Assembly (NCBI GenBank): GCA_038496675.1
Contig: CM076661.1
Span: forward strand, 13,696,951-13,760,950
Direction: 5' to 3'
DNA: 64,000 nucleotides
Origin: Rachycentron canadum
Lineage: Eukaryota > Chordata > Actinopteri > Carangiformes > Rachycentridae
Below, in pieces: positions 28,901 through 36,800 of the stretch. Below the pieces are notes generated by a model. It searched no databases. It was not told where the DNA came from and worked only from the letters and a program-made list of their open reading frames with translations. How positions within the stretch are numbered: the stretch's first letter is position 1; each line of letters opens with the position of its first letter. The position numbers were made by a program, and so were the translations under genes.

Positions 28901-31900
28901 GCAGACGTGTCCTGAATGAGCTTTACAAGCATGAGGCTGTTAAGTGAAACTGATCAAATTGTAATTTAATTACACAAATTGTTGTGATTATATTGTCTGA
29001 ATTTTTTCCATATTTGAAATTGGTCTTCCTGTTTTTCTAAAACTCAGTTTTAGTCTCTTCAGTGGAGTTACTATTAGTCATGGAAACTTTGAATGGAATA
29101 GCCATGGAGGGTTGTTATGAAACTAAAAAGTCAACAAACCCATGCTTGTGATAAAAAAGACATGGTGATGTGTCCTCTAATTGCATCAGTGCAGTTCATA
29201 TCAAATGATAGGCCTGTCTGTCATAATATTCCCCACTTAATGACATTTAGAAAATGTACGAGCGCTGACTTAGTGCACATCCACACTGGCTGAATAGCTT
29301 TTACTAACTATGTGTCTTCAGTTCTAAACTGAGAGGATCACTTCAAACAAATTTATCCTGAGAATGGACACATATTATTAGGCCATTTTGTATGTCTGTT
29401 TATGCTTTAGAACAAGTCAGCTCTCTAAAATATACAGTTCGATGGAACCGTAATGGAACAAAATAAAAAATGAACTTATGTTATGTAAAGACTGACCGGT
29501 GGCAAGTGCCAAGCAGAGGACCAATTCACGTGACTAAAGTGTGATCATTAAAGTCTGTTTTTTAAACAATTATAATCAGACCTGCCCTCCAGTGGTATCA
29601 GTCTTTGGCCTCTCCACTGTACTTGAGACGCCAAGAAATACTAAATTGTGTATGTCAGAAATTGCTAACAAATGTTGCTTTCAGACAGTGAGTGGTAGGG
29701 AATCAGCAGTGCCGTTATATGGTCCAGTGTTAACTGTCTCCATATCCATGTCTCTCTCTCGCTCTCCACATACACTGACATATAGCAGCATTACTCCACT
29801 GGCCGCTGGGTTTATTAAACTTGTTTTATGATTTATTGTCATGCAAAGGAGGAACTATTAAGGGCCGCCGTCTGCCAGATATGATTACTAACTACCAGTT
29901 TTGGGCCGAAAATCAAGTCTTACAGTATGCCCACAATCCTTTCATAGGACAATTTTAATTTTTAAGGACATCTAGAGCTGACTGACTGACTTACAAACAC
30001 ATTAAATGGATTTAAACAGATTTCATTGATTACATTGGAAAGCACTTCCTGCCAGACCACTGTCAAAAACCTTTTCACAACAAATCAGAACTTTCAACTT
30101 TCAGACATCTTTCTCCAGCTGCTTGTAAAGTGTCTGGGAGAACGCTGAATGCTGGCTGCAGGCTGTAAACTCCTTCATTGCTTACATTTTGCCAACGTCC
30201 CAGTGACCTAAGTGTCACTTCTCACCCCATTAACACAACCAAAAAACATTCACTTGCAGCTTTCCAGATCCCAGTACATCCAAATATGCTGTGCTGATGC
30301 AGAGAGAAAGTCTCCCTGAATTATTTGGCACACACCACAGTTTGAAAACCATCTTAATGAATTGTCTAATTTCTACACTGAATCTAACATGTTATGATGG
30401 AAGTTTCTCTTCCATGTTCCATTTCTCGTGTTATTTTAAAGTCGGAGTGGTAGTGATGTTTATTTTGGATAAGCGGTGCTGTGTTTACTGAGGCAGTTTG
30501 AATGTCTGTTGTGTGGACTGACACTGTAAATATTAACGTTGTGCTCACCTCCCTGTGTGCACTGGCCTTGCAGATATTGATGAGTGCATCAATGAAACCA
30601 TCTGTGGGAACCACGGCTTCTGTGAGAACACGGATGGCTCTTTCCGCTGCCAGTGTGACCAGGGCTACAACAACCCGCCGGGAGATACGAGCAGATGTGT
30701 TGGTGTGTATCTGCTCTTTAGTCGGTATTCAAGAGCGATGAGTCTCATGATATTTTCTAGTTTCTATTTGTCAACAAATCTATGAAAATAACAAAACCAG
30801 CAATGACTGGAGACTTTGTTCTGTATAGCCAATGCTATAAAGATAAAGATATAGCCTTTTCCTCCATGCCAGAGAAAATTATTGTTGTTCAAAAACCAAC
30901 CAAGCAATGAACATAGGCACTGTAATGACTTGTCTTTGAGCCTGTCCTGTTTCCATTAATACACACAAGAACAACAAATGTGTTTTAATATGCAGGTGAA
31001 TACAGTCCCAAGCGAAATGCTTACTAAAAACTACATTGCCCAGTTGTTTTAGGAAATTATTTTTATTTTTTATTTTTATTTATAATTATTTTTAACAAAT
31101 AAGGAAGATATTTGCTGGAATCAATGGGTTTTGGAGGGCCACAGAAAAACCATAAAATATTAAAAGACATAGAGACAAGTATGTCGTTGATTCTTTTTGT
31201 TGGATTTGTTGACAGTTAAAAAATGTGAAAAATCATCAGACTTATCCTTATTGTGTGAAAAGAGTTTTGTCAATTTTACTTTACTTATTTAACAAATTTG
31301 AACAACTTAAAGCATTTTATATTTATCAGATATTCATTGGGAAAAAGTGTTCTCTCCATAGAAAATGTACACAGAGAGAAAATACAGTATTTGGATAAGA
31401 AAATGTGTATATTTATAATTCAATTTTTTCAGTAATGATGAAGATGGTTATTTAATGCCTATGCTTTTGCATGATCTTGCCTCAACCATGCTGATTACAT
31501 TACTGTCCAATTCTTTACTGACCATCCTCCTCTTCTGTCTTTCGCAGACGTGAACGAATGCGAGATGAGTTTGGCGCTGTGCGGAGAGGCCCTGTGTGAG
31601 AACGTCGATGGCAGCTTCCTGTGCATCTGCCCCAACGACAATGAGGAATTTGATCCCATCACCAACCAATGTCGCTCCCTGGGTAATAGAGCAGGACTAG
31701 CACTCACAGTGACTCACAGGACTTAATTCTCCATCCCATCATTGGGAGACAGAGTTTTCCCTGATTTAATGAGCCATCTCTCATTATCCAAACAACAAGG
31801 TTGACGAGGTGGACATAACTTAACTCCACGTCTCTTAGAGCATCTTTTGACCTGGCTATTTCCATTTCCATTGGAGTTATGGTTGGGTGAATTGCCTACA

Positions 31901-33793
31901 AAAATTTGTACTAGCCTCATCCTCCAGACAAATGATGAAGTAACTCCTCCAGGGGAGCCAAGCAAAAGCTCTAAGGCCCTAGTTTCTGTGAACCAATTTC
32001 CCCACCAAGAAAAACAAGGATAAATTGTAGTTATTGGCAATTACGACTAAAGACACATTGCTCACTTCCGTGTTAAAATGAGCTTAAGTGCAGAGGTTAC
32101 AGATATGCAACGTATTGCAATTTCAGAGGGACATAAAGAGCCTTTTGAGTCATGGAAATAGTATCACATCTCTTGATAGGCGTATGTGTACATGAATTGG
32201 GCGTATTTACATTATTAGCGCCGCGCCCTCAGCGGGGATGTTTTTTTTTCTGCCTGGGCACTAAACCCCAGCTATGCCTTTGTGTACCTTTTTGCCACAT
32301 TCCGCTGTTTGCTTTTGACGTGTGTTAATCAATCATGTGAGAGTGAATGGTGTGTTGACTCACATGCCAGTGTTTCCATTTGGCTAAGCCAGCAGCTTAA
32401 GGGTGAAATGCCTGAGCCCATGCCTTTGGACAAATGAGCAGGCTCAGCAGTGGCAGGCGAGAGTAACGCACTACCTGCTAGAGGCATGTGGACACACTCT
32501 GATGAATGAAGAGTGGAGGCCACTTGATGCTTCTGCTGCGTTATGATGTGCTACTGAAGTGTACTTGGTGATCCCACCTCAATAGTCTGAGCATTTTTAT
32601 CAGGGAGCACAGTTAACTACTAAATCCCTTTCAATTCAATGTTTCCTTTTCTGTAGCTCACCCTAAACCTAACCCTAACCCTCTGACCTCCCTGAGCTGA
32701 AGAAACACTGTCTTTGTCCATTTACCACAGATACTGATGCTAAAGTCCCTGCTGAAGTCCTTCCATCTGCCACCTCAGCTGAGGAGAGGAAGGAATGTTA
32801 TTATAACTTGAATGATGCCAACTTCTGCGACAATGTTTTGTCTCGCAACACCACCAAACAGGAGTGCTGCTGCACAGTTGGGGCTGGCTGGGGGGACAAC
32901 TGTGAGATCCACGCCTGCCCTGTCCCAGGAAGAGGTACAACAGGAGGCTGATGATCCAGCTTTTTTGTTTTACTCCTTTTACGTTTTACTAATGGAGCCG
33001 TTTATTTTCCAGATGATTATAACCAGTTGTGCCCTCATGGTAGTGGATTATTACCTCTGCCTGCTTCTTCTACACAAGCTCTGGGAGGACAGCAGCCTTA
33101 CATAGGTACCCTCTCTTTCATTAATGTTAATTGTTTTATTGATGTCCCTAAGAAAGGTTCAATGTCAGCTCCAGTTTTATTTCTATCTCTAAGAGGAGTT
33201 TCCATGTCACCACTTATGTAATGCCAAAGTGTGAATCTTTCTGTCTCCCCTCAGATGCAAATGAGTGTGAGATGTTTGGCTCAGACATTTGTAAGAATGG
33301 ACAGTGTTCAAATCTCTTTTCTACCTATACCTGCTACTGTCGCTCTGGCTTCTACTATGACAACATACGGCTTGAGTGTGTGGGTAAGAAATTACATTAT
33401 TTACACTTTTAACATTGGAAAATTTAAAACTAATGGAAAAAGTGCTCCATCCATCAGGCATCCTCAACATGTAACCAGTACAACCCAGCATATAATACAA
33501 AATATTATTCATACATACACTGGAATCAAAAATGTATAACATTATTCAGAGGTTGTGGATAGTTTGTGTATTTACACTGATGCATTGAAACATAATGATG
33601 ATTAATGTGTCCCTCTCCTTGTGTACGTCCGTTTAGATTATGATGAGTGTGGATTTGGAAATGCCTGTGAGGATGGAGTGTGTGTGAACACGGCCGGGTC
33701 TTTCAACTGTTTCTGTAGTCCTCCGTTAGTCTTGGACAGCACACGGCGACGCTGCATTGGCCTCAACACCACAGAAGGTGTGACTCACACAAA

Positions 33794-33843
<50 letters not shown>

Positions 33844-36800
33844 ATAGTTCTTTCCTTTTGCATATTTGAGAGTTTTGATAATTTAATATAGAGTTTCACA
33901 GTAGTAAAGCGATGAATCGGTTAATCATTTGTTTTACTATTTTTCAAATATGCTTCTATCAATTGATAAATGAATTAATAGAGAAAATTATCTGCACTAC
34001 TGGCAGTGGGTGTAGGCTGAGTTTCCCTCTGTGGAAGCAGAGAGAACATTACAGCAGGGTGGGTCAAATTTTGCTTTTTTAAAGTAACAACGAGAAGTGG
34101 GAAGTTTATTGTTTTTATGAGATATTTGAATTTGTCAGCCCTTTCAGCTGCTTTGCCATGGGTGGAGGTGGGGATCAGTCCAGTCCAGAGCTGCATAAAG
34201 GCAATTTTTATTGCATTGGATGACTGCAATGGACAGTTTCAATCTCTTTGGTAATCCCTGCTCATTCTGTCTCCCAGAAACTCTAGAGCCTGATCACGAT
34301 GTGCACATGGATATTTGCTGGCAGCGTCTGGAAGGGGACAACATGTGTGCAGAGCCATTGCAGGGGCGCAGGACTACATACACTGAGTGTTGCTGCCTCT
34401 ACGGCATCGCCTGGAGTGGGCAGTGTGCTTTTTGTCCCAGAAGAGACTCTGGTGAGAATCAGGATGTGCATAAGACAGGGTTTACTTTGTTCTTTAACTG
34501 TCTTTACATTAACACATCACTGTTAATATCCAATATATAACCAATCCCTATATGCTATTACATTCAGAGGACTATGCAATCATGTGCAACCTCCCTCGGA
34601 GAGGAGGTTCAGACAGTCTGCGGGAGCAGCAAGGATACGAGTACGGTCTTGAGGGGCCAGAGGATCCGGCAGAGCCTTTTGTTCCTCCATACTGGGACAG
34701 TTATGGCAGCCAAGCAGGACCCTTTGATATTCCTGAAACCATTCCTCTCTTCAATGATAATGACTACAGCATTCAACAGCCACCTGTCCATGTCCCCATC
34801 CCACGACCACGTGAGCACCAACCACAACCAGTGGATTCTTATGCAGGTGGGTATATCCATCCGTCTTATACAAGGACTCACTGTAAAGTGTTTCATCTGC
34901 AATATGCTCACAGGACAATACTTGATACTCATTATTAGTAATTGCATAATGGCCAGTTATTAATTATTAATAGCAATATATGAAATGCCAATGTAAATGC
35001 AGCGGAAAAGTGAACCAGCTTCTTCTTTTTTCTTCCATATCTCTATCAGAGCGCTACGAGGGCTTTGAGGGTCTCCAAGCAGAGGAATGTGGAGTCCTGA
35101 ATGGGTGTGAAAATGGTCGGTGTGTTCGTGTGCGAGAAGGCTACACCTGTGACTGCTTCGACGGTTATGAACTTGACCTTAGCAAGATGGCCTGTATAGG
35201 TAGGTTCTATCCCCAGCAATCTTTGATATCTTTCCCAGCAGACCACCCACGAACAGACTCCTGCGCTCAAAGTAAAAAGGTTCAGGGACTTCCTTGAATC
35301 AATAGAGGATCAATCACCTCATTTAATCTTGTTTCAAAATGTGGTGTTGAATCATGAACTCAAACCACAGTGAACTCTCCCTGCAGGTTTAAGCCTTTTG
35401 GAACTAGATCTTAATTTCAGTGAGGTAACTCATCATGCAGTATATCATCATGCTCAAGGAGAAGCTCTGAATTTAACAACCTTGCATTAAGTTATGTTTT
35501 ATGGGAAACTAATGAAAGCGGTGTACTCCTCAAAACCACTGCTTGTTAACCTTTGGTCTGAAATTCCCTTGTTAAATGCTGCCAAGAGTAAGGAGTCCTT
35601 GAATCTTAGCCACTACGTGTATTACATGAGATATTATATCTTTTAACTGTACTTTGTTTGTTTTGTAAGAAAGTGAGACTGTCTTATTGTAATGAAATGC
35701 TGTGTTTAGAATATCCTGTCTGCATACAAGCTTATCAGCTCCAAGGCCAGCCATTTTCCCAAGGAAAGCGATTGAATTCTGACACTGTGGAAACATGTGG
35801 GAGCTGCACAACTCGTGCCATGCACAATTTTTATAAATATCACCACTAGCATTTCCCCAGAAGAACATGACATAAACAGAGGAAGGGTCATTTGAGATTG
35901 ACTGCTATGAAATGACAATCAGACCTCCCATGCTGAGAAAGGGAAAGAAAAATCTTTTGAAGGCCAAAAGGAAACATAATCCAACGCATTGTTAATTTTA
36001 ACATCATTCTGAAAAGTTCAGTGCTCAAGATGACTGGGAAGTAAAGTTCAGGCCCTATCCAGCAGACACGCAACATGACGGCATGTTTGATTAAAGATAC
36101 ACGAGATGAGATATTATGCAACATTGACAACTCTTTACCTCTAAAGCTGAACTGTGGTGGAACTAATTAAAACAGCTTTGTTTATTGCTCATAAGATTGT
36201 ATAAAATATTTAACAATCTCATGTCAAGGTCCATTTAGTAGCTGTACTGAGGCTTTTGATCGTATCATGATCTTTATCAGCACATGGAGTTTGCCAAGTT
36301 GTCATGGAATTGAGGTTATTTTCATTATTGATTCATCTGCCACTTGCTTCCTCGATAATTGTTTGCTCAAATTAAATGTCTTGCTCTGACCAACCAACAG
36401 TCCAAAACCCCCAAATATTCAATTTAGTAAAATGAAAAACAAAAACAAGCTGCCAATCATTTTATTTGCTGGAGTCAGAGATGTATGCTTTAAAAATGAT
36501 GATTAATGACGAATGATTAATTGATAATCAAAACAGTATTTTAATGTTCTATCATTTTTTTAAAAGAAGAAATCACTTTCATGAAATATTCTTCTGCATT
36601 ACCTCAACAACAAGTATTTTTTTGTTTGAAAATAATGAAGGCTGATAATTATGAAGGATGTGATAGAAAGAGAGCACTAGAGTAGCAACTAAATGAACCT
36701 TGAAGTCAGGTTGTTTTGTAAACTAAGAAAGAAAGAAATCATTTGTATGAAACCTCTAATACCCATAAGGCTACTCAGCAGCAGATGTGATGCAGACAGC

